Source of the DNA: Chloroflexota bacterium
GTDB lineage: Bacteria > Chloroflexota > Dehalococcoidia > Bin125
NCBI GenBank assembly: GCA_028875225.1
Contig: JAPPFB010000025.1
Coordinates: forward strand, 50,604-114,603
Direction of reading: 5' to 3'
DNA length: 64,000 nt
The notes beneath the pieces were generated by a model. It was not told where the DNA came from. It saw nothing but the letters and a program-made list of their open reading frames with translations, and searched no databases. The translations under genes and the position numbers were made by a program. Shown piece after piece: positions 12,013-23,753 of the stretch; positions within the stretch are counted from its first letter, which is position 1; each line of letters begins with the position of its first letter.

Positions 12013-12221
12013 AGGCTGAGATTCACCCCGAGTACGTCGACGCCACGATCACCTGCGGCTGCGGTCACAGCTGGCAGACCCGCGCGACCAAGTCCGACAT
12101 CCGCATCGAGATCTGCTCGACCTGCCACCCCTTCTTCACCGGCGAGCAGCGAATCGTCGACACTGCCGGCCGGGTCGAACGCTTCCGCCGCCGCTACGGC
12201 ATCGCCGAAGACGAGGAGTAG
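12009..12221 (+). CDS. rpmE: 50S ribosomal protein L31 (zinc-binding type)
   Basis: [22 protein letters not shown]...[34 protein letters not shown] overlap with rpmA. Confidence 0.95.
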   Translation: MKAEIHPEYVDATITCGCGHSWQTRATKSDIRIEICSTCHPFFTGEQRIVDTAGRVERFRRRYGIAEDEE

Positions 12222-12236
12222 GTCCAACGACATCTC

Positions 12237-12381
12237 GTCATTCCCGCGCTTGCCGCGAGAATCTCGCCTTCCTCTGCACGACCGCCGCAATCGGCGCAGT
12301 CGAAGCCCGCGCTACTCGATCATGCGCTCAGATGCGCCGTACGAACCAATGCGAGATACCCGCGGCAAGCGCGGGTATGAC
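12237..12381. repeat. Palindromic-terminus repeat element (145 bp) between convergent rpmE and hisI
   Basis: GTCATTCCCGCGCTTGCCGCGAGAATCTCGC ... GCGAGATACCCGCGGCAAGCGCGGGTATGAC. Confidence 0.8.
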
Positions 12382-12418
12382 GAATCGCGTTGCGTGAATC
12401 AAACCCCCGTCAACTCGA

Positions 12419-12769
12419 TCAGTCGTCGCCGAGGTCGCGATAGAAGCAGCTCCGATTGCCGGTGTGACAGGTGGGGCCGTGCGGGACGGCGCGGACGAGG
12501 AGGGCGTCGACGTCGCAGTCCTTGCGGATTGTGACCAGCTCCAGCACGTTGCCGCTGGTCTCGCCCTTGGTCCAGAACTCCTGTCGGCTGCGGCTCCAGA
12601 AGGTGACCAGCCGCTTCTCCAGCGTCATCCGCAGCGACTGCTCGTTCATGTAGCCGAGCATCAGGATCTCGTTCGTGGCGTCGTCCTGGACGATCGCCGG
12701 GATCAGCCCGTTGGCGTCGTACTTCAACTCCGGCACGCTGAATTCAGCCAGGTCAGAGGACGTCGTCAT
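12419..12769 (-). CDS. hisI: Phosphoribosyl-AMP cyclohydrolase
   Basis: [59 protein letters not shown]. Confidence 0.93.
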   Translation of the reverse strand: MTTSSDLAEFSVPELKYDANGLIPAIVQDDATNEILMLGYMNEQSLRMTLEKRLVTFWSRSRQEFWTKGETSGNVLELVTIRKDCDVDALLVRAVPHGPTCHTGNRSCFYRDLGDD

Positions 12770-13538
12770 AGTCCGCGTGCTCCATTCGCATGGGGATGCC
12801 GGCCGCCTGCATCTGGCGCTTGACATCCATGATCGGATGGGTGCCGAAGTGAAAGATCGATGCGGCGAGGACGGCGTCGGCCCTGCCTTCGGTGATGGCG
12901 TCGATCATGTGCTGCGCGTTGCCGGCCCCGCCCGAGGCAATCACCGGGACGCTGACGGCGTCCGAGACGGCGCGGGTCAATGGAATGTCATAGCCATCCT
13001 GGTGGCCGTCCGTGTTCATCGAGGTCAACATGATTTCGCCCGCTCCCCGCTCGACGACTTCGGTGGCCCACGCGATCGCGTCGATGCCAGTCGGTCTGCG
13101 GCCGCCGTGCGTGTAGACCTGCATCGAACCGTCCGATTCAGTGCGCGCGTCGATCGCGACCACGATGCACTGGGAGCCAAACCGGTGGGCGCCTTCGGAG
13201 ATCAGCTCGGGACGTTCAACCGCCGCCGTGTTGATCGTGATTTTGTCCGCGCCCGACTCCAGCATCAGCCGCATGTCGTCGTCCGAGCGCAGCCCGCCGC
13301 CGACCGTGAACGGGATGAACACGCGGTCGGCCGTGCGCCGCACCATGTCGACAACCGTATTGCGGTCCTCGTGCGAGGCCGTGATATCGAGGAATACGAG
13401 CTCGTCAATGCCCTCGTGGTCGTAGAGCGTGGCCAGTTCGACCGGGTCGCCGGCGTCACGGAGTTCGACGAACGAGATCCCCTTGACCACCCGGCCGGCG
13501 TCAACATCGAAGCAGCCGATGATTCGCTTGGTCAGCAT
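12753..13538 (-). CDS. hisF: Imidazole glycerol phosphate synthase subunit HisF
   Basis: [56 protein letters not shown]. Confidence 0.96.
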   Translation of the reverse strand: MLTKRIIGCFDVDAGRVVKGISFVELRDAGDPVELATLYDHEGIDELVFLDITASHEDRNTVVDMVRRTADRVFIPFTVGGGLRSDDDMRLMLESGADKITINTAAVERPELISEGAHRFGSQCIVVAIDARTESDGSMQVYTHGGRRPTGIDAIAWATEVVERGAGEIMLTSMNTDGHQDGYDIPLTRAVSDAVSVPVIASGGAGNAQHMIDAITEGRADAVLAASIFHFGTHPIMDVKRQMQAAGIPMRMEHADYDDVL

Positions 13539-13556
13539 GATCGGCTCAACATCTCG

Positions 13557-14294
13557 TCAGCACGTTCGCTCGCGCATGCCGGCCTCGGCCGCCTCGAACG
13601 CGTCCGACAGCCGCAGCCGACCGTCGTACAACGCACGTCCCAGTACGACCCCTGCCGCCCCGTTGGCGGCGAGCCGGCGAATCTGCATGGGATGGGCGAT
13701 CCCGCCGGCCGCGATCACCGGCGAGCGTGCGACACCGGCCACGCGGGCGAACTCGGCCTCGTCGTGACCGCCCAGCATGCCGTCGGAGGCGATGTCGGTG
13801 TAGATGAACCGACGCACGCCCAGGTCTTCAAGCTGAGGAATCAGCGCCACCGCCGGCAGCTCGGACTCCTCGGTCCAGCCGTTCAGCGCCACGCGGCCGC
13901 CCTTGGCGTCGACGGAGACCGTCAACGCCTCGCTGCACAATTGCACCGCCTTTGAGAGGAAGTCGCGATCGGTGACGGCTGCCGTCCCTACGATGATCCG
14001 CTTCACGCCTGCATCGAGATAGCGGCGTACCGTGTCGAGATTGCGAATCCCGCCGCCGACCTGGACCGGTTTGCCCAGCGCGGCGATCCGTTCGACAAAC
14101 TCCGCATTGGCGGCGCGTCCTTCGCGTGCGCCGTCGAGATCGATCACGTGCAACATCTCCGCGCTTTCGTCGATCCACCGTCGCGCCGGTGCGATCGGAT
14201 CGTCGTCGAACACGGTCTCGCGGTCATAGTCGCCCTGGACCAGGCGCACGCAGCGTCCGCCGCGAATGTCGATCGCGGGTAACACGTCGATCAT
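13557..14294 (-). CDS. hisA: 1-(5-phosphoribosyl)-5-[(5-phosphoribosylamino)methylideneamino]imidazole-4-carboxamide isomerase
   Basis: MIDVLPAIDIRGGRCVRLVQGDYDRETVFDDDP; VQVGGGIRNLDTVRRYL. Confidence 0.95.
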   Translation of the reverse strand: MIDVLPAIDIRGGRCVRLVQGDYDRETVFDDDPIAPARRWIDESAEMLHVIDLDGAREGRAANAEFVERIAALGKPVQVGGGIRNLDTVRRYLDAGVKRIIVGTAAVTDRDFLSKAVQLCSEALTVSVDAKGGRVALNGWTEESELPAVALIPQLEDLGVRRFIYTDIASDGMLGGHDEAEFARVAGVARSPVIAAGGIAHPMQIRRLAANGAAGVVLGRALYDGRLRLSDAFEAAEAGMRERTC

Positions 14295-14314
14295 GTTGGG
14301 TGTCGATCCCGGAC

Positions 14315-17280
<2,966 letters not shown>

Positions 17281-17416
17281 CGTTCAACTGGTACAGATAT
17301 CGAGCGGTTAACGGGTACGCTGGTCTCAGCCGATTTGGCCTGTCGTCCTCTGCCTATTGTGAGTGAGCGCCCCCATGATCGCGGTGCTCGAACGGGCCGG
17401 AATCTGAGGAGTCCTG

Positions 17417-18475
17417 ATGGTCTGGTCTCCATTTGACTGGTTGTCCCGGCGGTTCTCGCCGGATGTGGGCATCGACCTGGGCACCGCGAACACCCTGGTT
17501 TCGGTCCGCGGCCGCGGCATCGTGGTCAACGAACCGTCAGTCGTGGCGATTAACCGGATCGACAACTCCGTGCTGGCCATTGGCAAACAGGCGAAAACCA
17601 TGGTCGGCCGGACGCCCGCCCACATCGTCGCCACCAGACCGCTGCGCGACGGCGTAATCTCCGATTTCGACGTGACCGCGCGGATGCTCAATCACTTCAT
17701 TCACGAAGCGCTGCAGCGCAGCGGGATCGGCATTGGCCGGCCGCGAGTCATGGTCGGCATTCCCGGCGGCGCGACCGAGGTCGAAAAGCGCGCCATCTTT
17801 GAGGCGACCCGCTCGGCCGGCTCTCGCGAGGTCCACCTGATCGAAGAGCCGATGGCCGCGGCGATCGGCGCCGGGCTGCCGATCTTCGAATCGACCGGCA
17901 GCATCGTCGTCGACATCGGCGGCGGCACCACGGAGGTCGCAGTCTGTTCGATGGGCGGCATGGTCGTGAGCACCTCGACCCGGGTCGCCGGTGACGAAAT
18001 CGACCAGGCGATCATCACCTACGCGCGTCAGGTCCACAACATCCAGATTGGTGAGGCGTCGGCCGAGAAGATCAAAATCGCCGGCGCCTCCGCATTTCCG
18101 TTGGAAGAGGAGCGCGATGTCACCCTGAGCGGTCGCGATCTCTCAACCTCAATGCCGAAAATCGTCACCGTAACGACCGTCGAGCTGCGGGACGCCATTT
18201 CGTCGGCGGTGTCTTCCATCATGGATGCTGTGCTCCGCACCATGGAGATCACACCGGCGGAGCTGATACCCGACATCATGCAACAGGGCATCGCCCTCGC
18301 CGGCGGCGGCGCCTATCTGCCCGGTCTGGATCGGCGGATGTCCCAGGAAACGAAGTTCCCGGTCTACAAGGCCGACTCCCCCTTGACCTGCGTCGTGCGC
18401 GGTTGCGCTGAAGCGCTGAACGAGACTCGAGCGCTCGCCGCCGCCGACGGTCAAGTGCTCGCCGGGCGGCGCTAG
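17417..18475 (+). CDS. mreB: Rod shape-determining protein MreB
   Basis: VGIDLGTANTLVSVRGRGIVVNEPSVVAI; VDIGGGTTEVAV; GIALAGGGAYLPGLDRRMSQET. Confidence 0.97.
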   Translation: MVWSPFDWLSRRFSPDVGIDLGTANTLVSVRGRGIVVNEPSVVAINRIDNSVLAIGKQAKTMVGRTPAHIVATRPLRDGVISDFDVTARMLNHFIHEALQRSGIGIGRPRVMVGIPGGATEVEKRAIFEATRSAGSREVHLIEEPMAAAIGAGLPIFESTGSIVVDIGGGTTEVAVCSMGGMVVSTSTRVAGDEIDQAIITYARQVHNIQIGEASAEKIKIAGASAFPLEEERDVTLSGRDLSTSMPKIVTVTTVELRDAISSAVSSIMDAVLRTMEITPAELIPDIMQQGIALAGGGAYLPGLDRRMSQETKFPVYKADSPLTCVVRGCAEALNETRALAAADGQVLAGRR

Positions 18476-18502
18476 GGCGGGTACAGGCGAGAGGCGGGTA
18501 CC

Positions 18503-19378
18503 GTGCCACTGCTCGGCGCACTGCTTCGACTCCTGGGCGCCCGCACCCGTTGGGTGCTGCTGATCGCGCTGATCGTGGGCGGCCTCACGCTCCTGGGCCT
18601 GATCGGCTGGGCCGCCACGATCGAGGATCGCGCCGCGACCGCGCTCAATCCGGTTCAGCGGGCCTTTCGCCAGGCCGGCGAGCCGATCTCCAATCTGCTC
18701 CGCGATTTGGACGATTTCGGCCGCTTGCACTCCGAGAACCGGGGACTGCGCTCGCGAATCGAACAGCTCGAAGCCGACAACGCACGACTGCGCGAACTGC
18801 AAATCCAGGTCCGGGCCAGGCAGGCGTTGCTCGAGGTCCAGGCCGAAACCGACGCCGTCACGATCACCGCCAATGTCACCACCCGCGACCTGACCGGTCT
18901 GCGCACCATTATCGGCATCGACCGCGGCTCCAACGACGGGCTCCGAGCCGGACTGCCCGTGTTGGCCGCCGGCGGAACACTGATCGGGCAGATCTACGAT
19001 GTGCGTCCGCACACGTCGTTCGTCCGCCTGATCACCGACCCCGACAGCGCCGTCAGACTCCTGCACCAACAGTCGCGCAGCGAAGTCGTCGCAACCGGCG
19101 ACACGCTGGGCAACCTCGAAGTCCGCATCCCCTGGACCTCGGAAGTCGAACTGGGGCACATCTTCGTTACCTCGGGCCTGGACGGCGAACTGCCTCAGGG
19201 TCTGCCGGTTGGGCGAGTCTCGGCCGCCGAAGGCACGGTGCAGGACGCATTCCGCCATGTCGTGCTTGATCCAATCGCTCCCCTCGATCAGCTTGAGCAG
19301 GTCCTCGTCCAACTCACGATCCCGCCGCCCGACCTCTCGATCCTCGACCCTGACGCGGCCGAGGGCGACGGAGGCTGA
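18503..19378 (+). CDS. mreC: Rod shape-determining protein MreC
   Basis: N-terminal TM, coiled coil ENRGLRSRIEQLEADNARLRELQ, GLPVLAAGGTLIGQIYDVRPHTSFVRLITDPDSAV; follows mreB. Confidence 0.9.
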   Translation: MPLLGALLRLLGARTRWVLLIALIVGGLTLLGLIGWAATIEDRAATALNPVQRAFRQAGEPISNLLRDLDDFGRLHSENRGLRSRIEQLEADNARLRELQIQVRARQALLEVQAETDAVTITANVTTRDLTGLRTIIGIDRGSNDGLRAGLPVLAAGGTLIGQIYDVRPHTSFVRLITDPDSAVRLLHQQSRSEVVATGDTLGNLEVRIPWTSEVELGHIFVTSGLDGELPQGLPVGRVSAAEGTVQDAFRHVVLDPIAPLDQLEQVLVQLTIPPPDLSILDPDAAEGDGG

Positions 19379-19381
19379 ACG

Positions 19382-19927
19382 ATGAGCGCGATTCGCTGGA
19401 CCCTGCTACTCGGCCTGCTCTTCGTCCTCGTCATCTTCCAGACGGCCGCCAGCCCATCGTTCCCGATCTTCGGAGTCGGCCCCCATGTCGTGCTGATCGT
19501 GCTCTGCTGTTGGGCCATGGTCAGACCGCCGGTCGAGACCCTCGTGCTCATCCCCCTGGCCGGCGTCGGACTGGGTCTGCTCGCCTTCCAGGGAATGGCC
19601 GAGTCCGTCGCCGCGCTCGCCCCCATCGGGCTGGCGGCGTTGAGTTGGCGCGCCTGGAAGGAGTCACGCGCCCACACGCCGCTGGCGCTGGAGTGGGCAG
19701 CCACGATCGTGCTGGTCGGCGCAGCATCGATCCTGCATTTCACCGCCCACGCGATCGCCGTCGAAATCTCCACCAACGGCGTCAACTGGCTTGCCGCGCT
19801 GCGCACCGTGATGCTCGGCGGATTCCTCGGGAACATTCTGCTCGGCGCCATCGTCTACTGGTTCGTCCGCATTCCCACTTCAGGCGCGGTATCCATGTCA
19901 ACGACTCCAGGAACGGCCGGCTTCTAG
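19382..19927 (+). CDS. mreD: MreD-like membrane protein
   Basis: Hydrophobic protein in the canonical position between mreC and PBP2. Confidence 0.7.
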   Translation: MSAIRWTLLLGLLFVLVIFQTAASPSFPIFGVGPHVVLIVLCCWAMVRPPVETLVLIPLAGVGLGLLAFQGMAESVAALAPIGLAALSWRAWKESRAHTPLALEWAATIVLVGAASILHFTAHAIAVEISTNGVNWLAALRTVMLGGFLGNILLGAIVYWFVRIPTSGAVSMSTTPGTAGF

Positions 19928-22015
19928 ATGCAGCGGCGACCGCGAGGGAATCGATCCGAGGGTGTCGCGCGTGAGTACGCGCAACATCTCGAACATCGTG
20001 AGGGGTTTCCCGTTCGCGCCAGGGTCTGGCTGCTGGGCGGATTCATTCTGCTGCTGTTCGGCATCCTGACCGTGCAACTGGTCCGGCTGCAAATCCTCAA
20101 CCACGACGAGTATGTCGCCCGCGCTGCCAGCAATCGGGTCAGAACGATCGACATCCCGCCGGCGCGCGGCCTGATCTACGACCGCGAAGGCAACCTGCTC
20201 GTCGAGAACGCGCCGGCCTACCGAATCATGCTGGTCTCCGCCGAAGTGCCGGATCGACTCGTCGCGCAAGTGGCCGAGGAACTGGCGGAGATGTTCGACG
20301 CGCAGGCCTGGGAAATCGAAGAACGGATCTGGGACCGCAAGTACTCCAATGATCCCTTCCTGCCGCTCCTGATCGCCGAAGAACCGACGCCCGCTCAGGT
20401 CATCGACGTGACCTCGAGACGCTCGCTTCTGCCCGGGGTGCGGGTCGAGACCATCTCGATTCGGCGCTATGAACATGGACGCCTGCTCGGTCACATCCTC
20501 GGCTACGTCGGCGCGATCGCCGAGGAGGAGTACGAAGAGCTGTCGGGCGCCCGCTACCTCTACAGCGACCGAATCGGACGGACCGGCGTCGAAGCGTCGT
20601 ACGAACGCCAGTTGCGCGGCACAGCCGGACGCCAGCTCGTCGAAGTCGATGCCGTTGGCAATGTCCTGAGAACCTTGAACGATCGCTCCTCTGAACCTGG
20701 TCTAAGCATTGTCCTCACCATCGACCTCGAGTTGCAGCAGCGCATCGAAGACATCCTGCTCGACCATCTGGGCGCGTCGCTGTTTGCCTCCGCCGTCGTC
20801 CTCAACGTCCAGAATGGCGAAGTCCTGGCAATGGTCTCGGTGCCCAACTACGACGTCAACATCTACGAGGAAGTAACGACCGACGAATACCAGCAACTGC
20901 TGGAAGATCCGGGCCAGCCACTGATCAACCACGCCATCCAGGATCAGTTCCCGCCCGGATCGATCTTCAAGATCGTCACCGCCGTCGCCGGTCTGGCTGA
21001 GGGCGCGATCACGCCCGAAACCCGGATCTACTCGCCCGGCGTCCTCGAAGTCCACAACGAACTCTCGCCCGGCATCATCTACCGCTTCGGCGACACGACG
21101 CAGGGCGTCTTCAATATCCGCACCGCGCTGGCCGAGTCATCGAACGTCTTCTTCTACTACGTCGCCGGAGGAGATCCCTACCGCAATCCCGACAATCCAC
21201 CCCGCCATCCGTCGGAGCAGGAACGGCTCGACGATCTGGCCGACGACGGCATCGTCGCCGGAGACGTCCGGTTCGTCGGCGCGGGCAATGAGGCGCTCGC
21301 CAGGTGGGCCCGCGAGATGGGCTTCGACGCGCCGACGGGCGTCGACCTGGTCGGCGAAGCCGCCGGCCTGATCACATCAGCCCAGCAAAAGCTCGAGGCT
21401 TTCGGCGAAGAGTGGCGCGACGGCGACACCTACAACATGGCCATCGGCCAGGGCTTCACGACGGTCACGCCGTTGCAGATGGCGGTAGCCACTGCGGCGA
21501 TCGCCAACGGCGGAACGGTGTTCGAGCCTCGCGTCGTCCGCGAACTGATCGATACCAACGGCAAAGTCGTGCAGCCGTGGCAATCCGCGGTGCGCAACCA
21601 GATCGACGTCGACCCCGAAATCCTCCGCATCGTCCGCGAGGGCATGGCGCTCTGCACCCTCATGGGCACCTGTCACGACGCGCTCGTTGAGTTGCCGGAG
21701 ATGCTGATCGGCGGCAAGACCGGAACCGCGGAATTCAACCAGACGGGCACCGCCGTATCCGGGGCAGAGGAAGGCCCGACCCACGGCTGGTTCATCGCCT
21801 TCGCCCCGTTCGACGATCCGGAAATCGCCATTGCCGTCTTTTTCGAGTTCTCCGCCGGCTACCTGGCCTCGGCTGCGGGCGGCGAGATCCTCCGCGCCTG
21901 GGCCGAGACCTCCGGCGCGCTGTCCACTGCCATCCCGCCGCCGCACGCGAGAATCGCGATCACGGACGAGGAAAATGAGCGCCTCGAACAGGCCGTCAGG
22001 GAGAGGTCACGCTGA
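19928..22015 (+). CDS. mrdA: Penicillin-binding protein 2 (peptidoglycan transpeptidase)
   Basis: IPPARGLIYDREGNLLVEN; PGSIFKIVTA (SxxK); SSNVFFYYVAGGD; GGKTGTAEF (KTG). Confidence 0.93.
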   Translation: MQRRPRGNRSEGVAREYAQHLEHREGFPVRARVWLLGGFILLLFGILTVQLVRLQILNHDEYVARAASNRVRTIDIPPARGLIYDREGNLLVENAPAYRIMLVSAEVPDRLVAQVAEELAEMFDAQAWEIEERIWDRKYSNDPFLPLLIAEEPTPAQVIDVTSRRSLLPGVRVETISIRRYEHGRLLGHILGYVGAIAEEEYEELSGARYLYSDRIGRTGVEASYERQLRGTAGRQLVEVDAVGNVLRTLNDRSSEPGLSIVLTIDLELQQRIEDILLDHLGASLFASAVVLNVQNGEVLAMVSVPNYDVNIYEEVTTDEYQQLLEDPGQPLINHAIQDQFPPGSIFKIVTAVAGLAEGAITPETRIYSPGVLEVHNELSPGIIYRFGDTTQGVFNIRTALAESSNVFFYYVAGGDPYRNPDNPPRHPSEQERLDDLADDGIVAGDVRFVGAGNEALARWAREMGFDAPTGVDLVGEAAGLITSAQQKLEAFGEEWRDGDTYNMAIGQGFTTVTPLQMAVATAAIANGGTVFEPRVVRELIDTNGKVVQPWQSAVRNQIDVDPEILRIVREGMALCTLMGTCHDALVELPEMLIGGKTGTAEFNQTGTAVSGAEEGPTHGWFIAFAPFDDPEIAIAVFFEFSAGYLASAAGGEILRAWAETSGALSTAIPPPHARIAITDEENERLEQAVRERSR

Positions 22016-23136
22016 TGGCCGGCCACTCCTGGCGACATTTCGATCCGCTCATCCTGATCGCGGCCCTCGCGCTGGCCGGCTACGGCGCACTGGTGATCTA
22101 CTCCGCCTCGCTGCCTCGCGGGGCAGAGGGAGTCGTGCTCTCCAGCGCCGTGCAGCGGCACATCATTTTCGCCCTCGTCGGGGCCGTGCTGATGATCGCC
22201 CTGACCCGTCTCGACTACCGCCTGATCGACGCTCTCGGCTGGCTCGCCTACGGCTTCGGCATCATTGTGCTGGTCGCCGTGCTCTTCCTCGGCAGCGACG
22301 AGTTCGGCTCGCGCCGCTGGTTCGACCTTGGATTCACCGTCGTCCAGGCGTCCGAGATTGGCAAGCTGATGACGATCATCGGCCTGGCCAAGTTCCTCAC
22401 CGACTTCCGGGATCGCCTGCAGGAGTTCCGCATCTTTCTGCTCTCCCTCGGCATTGCCGCGCTGCCCGCCGCGCTCGTGTTCATCGAGCCCGACGCCGGT
22501 TCGGCCGTGGTCTTCATGGCGCTCTGGCTCGTGATGACCCTCTTCGCCGGCGCGCGCCTGCGCCACTACGTAATGCTCGCCGCGATCGGACTCTGCCTGG
22601 TCCCGGTCGGGCTCGCCGCCGGGGTCCAGGACTATCAGCGCGACCGCATCCGCGCCTTCATCGACCCCGAGTCCGACCCTCAGGGCGCAGGGTTCAACGT
22701 CATCCAGGCCGAAACCTCGGTCGGTTCCGGCGGCCTCTGGGGACAGGGACTGACCGATGGAACGCAGACCCAGCTCGACTTCGTCCGCATCCAGACCACC
22801 GATTTCATCTTCAGTGTGCTCAGCGAGGAACTCGGATTCGTCGGCGCGATGGCCTTGTTCATTCTCTTCCTCCTCTTGCTGACCCGTATGCTGCGCGTCG
22901 CGACCCGTGCCGGCGAGCCGCTCGGCCAGCTGCTCGCGGTCGGGCTGATCACGATCATCGCGGTCCAGGTCTTCATCAACGTGGCCATCAATATCCGCCT
23001 GATCCCGGTGACCGGGATCCCGCTGCCGTTCATTAGCACCGGCAACTCGTCCCTGTTGGTATTCTTCATCGGCCTGGGACTGCTGCAGAGCGTCCTCGCC
23101 TGGCAGGACGACGCCCGCCGCGGCCCCGCATTCTGA
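22015..23136 (+). CDS. rodA: RodA/FtsW/SpoVE family glycosyltransferase
   Basis: Multi-TM; FNVIQAETSVGSGGLWGQGLTDGTQTQLDFVRIQTTDFIFSVLSEELGFVG; PLPFISTGNSSLL. Confidence 0.93.
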   Translation: MAGHSWRHFDPLILIAALALAGYGALVIYSASLPRGAEGVVLSSAVQRHIIFALVGAVLMIALTRLDYRLIDALGWLAYGFGIIVLVAVLFLGSDEFGSRRWFDLGFTVVQASEIGKLMTIIGLAKFLTDFRDRLQEFRIFLLSLGIAALPAALVFIEPDAGSAVVFMALWLVMTLFAGARLRHYVMLAAIGLCLVPVGLAAGVQDYQRDRIRAFIDPESDPQGAGFNVIQAETSVGSGGLWGQGLTDGTQTQLDFVRIQTTDFIFSVLSEELGFVGAMALFILFLLLLTRMLRVATRAGEPLGQLLAVGLITIIAVQVFINVAINIRLIPVTGIPLPFISTGNSSLLVFFIGLGLLQSVLAWQDDARRGPAF

Positions 23137-23169
23137 CCACTCCACACACACAACTACAGGAACCCAACC

Positions 23170-23556
23170 ATGTCAGTCCGACTCTCGATCGTTCCCATCC
23201 AGGTCTCCGACCAGCAGGCGGCCATCGAGTGGTACGCCGAGAACCTGGGCATGGAGAAGGTCATGGACGATCCAATGGGGCCGGAGCTCCGCTGGATCAC
23301 GGTCAAGCTTCCCGAGGACGACGTGCAGTTCGTGCTCGCCAACTTCGGAGCCTTCGATCCCGACGGCGCGCAACCCGGCTCAACCAGCGGCTATGTCCTC
23401 TGGACCGACGACATCCAGGCCACCTATGAGGACTGGTCCGCCAGAGGTGTCGAGTTCAGCGAACCACCCACCGAGCAGTTCTGGGGAACCCAGGCCCTCT
23501 TCCACGACCCCGACGGCAACGGCTGGGTTCTGGTCCAGCGGCCAACCACCGAGTAA
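23170..23556 (+). CDS. VOC superfamily (glyoxalase/bleomycin-resistance-like) protein
   Basis: SIVPIQVSDQQAAIEWYAENLGMEKVMDDP; FHDPDGNGWVLVQRP. Confidence 0.88.
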   Translation: MSVRLSIVPIQVSDQQAAIEWYAENLGMEKVMDDPMGPELRWITVKLPEDDVQFVLANFGAFDPDGAQPGSTSGYVLWTDDIQATYEDWSARGVEFSEPPTEQFWGTQALFHDPDGNGWVLVQRPTTE

Positions 23557-23573
23557 TCGCACCCAACACAACC

Positions 23574-23717
23574 GTCATACCCGCGCTCGCCGCGGGTATC
23601 TCGCAGCGGTTCACAGGACGCCTCGGCACCACGATCCGCAATCACAGCGGAGACTCACAACTGCATCGACGATCGCGTCGGACTCAGCGAGATTCCTGCG
23701 GCAAGCGCGGGAATGAC
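23574..23717. repeat. Palindromic-terminus repeat element (144 bp) between convergent VOC gene and clpC
   Basis: GTCATACCCGCGCTCGCCGCGGGTATCTCGC ... GCGAGATTCCTGCGGCAAGCGCGGGAATGAC. Confidence 0.8.
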
Positions 23718-23753
23718 GAGAACTCTCTTGGCGCTCTCCCAGCGAAACTGCAA

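Noticed and set aside
12675-13955. 426-aa plus-strand ORF
   Set aside because: Antisense to hisI, hisF and hisA
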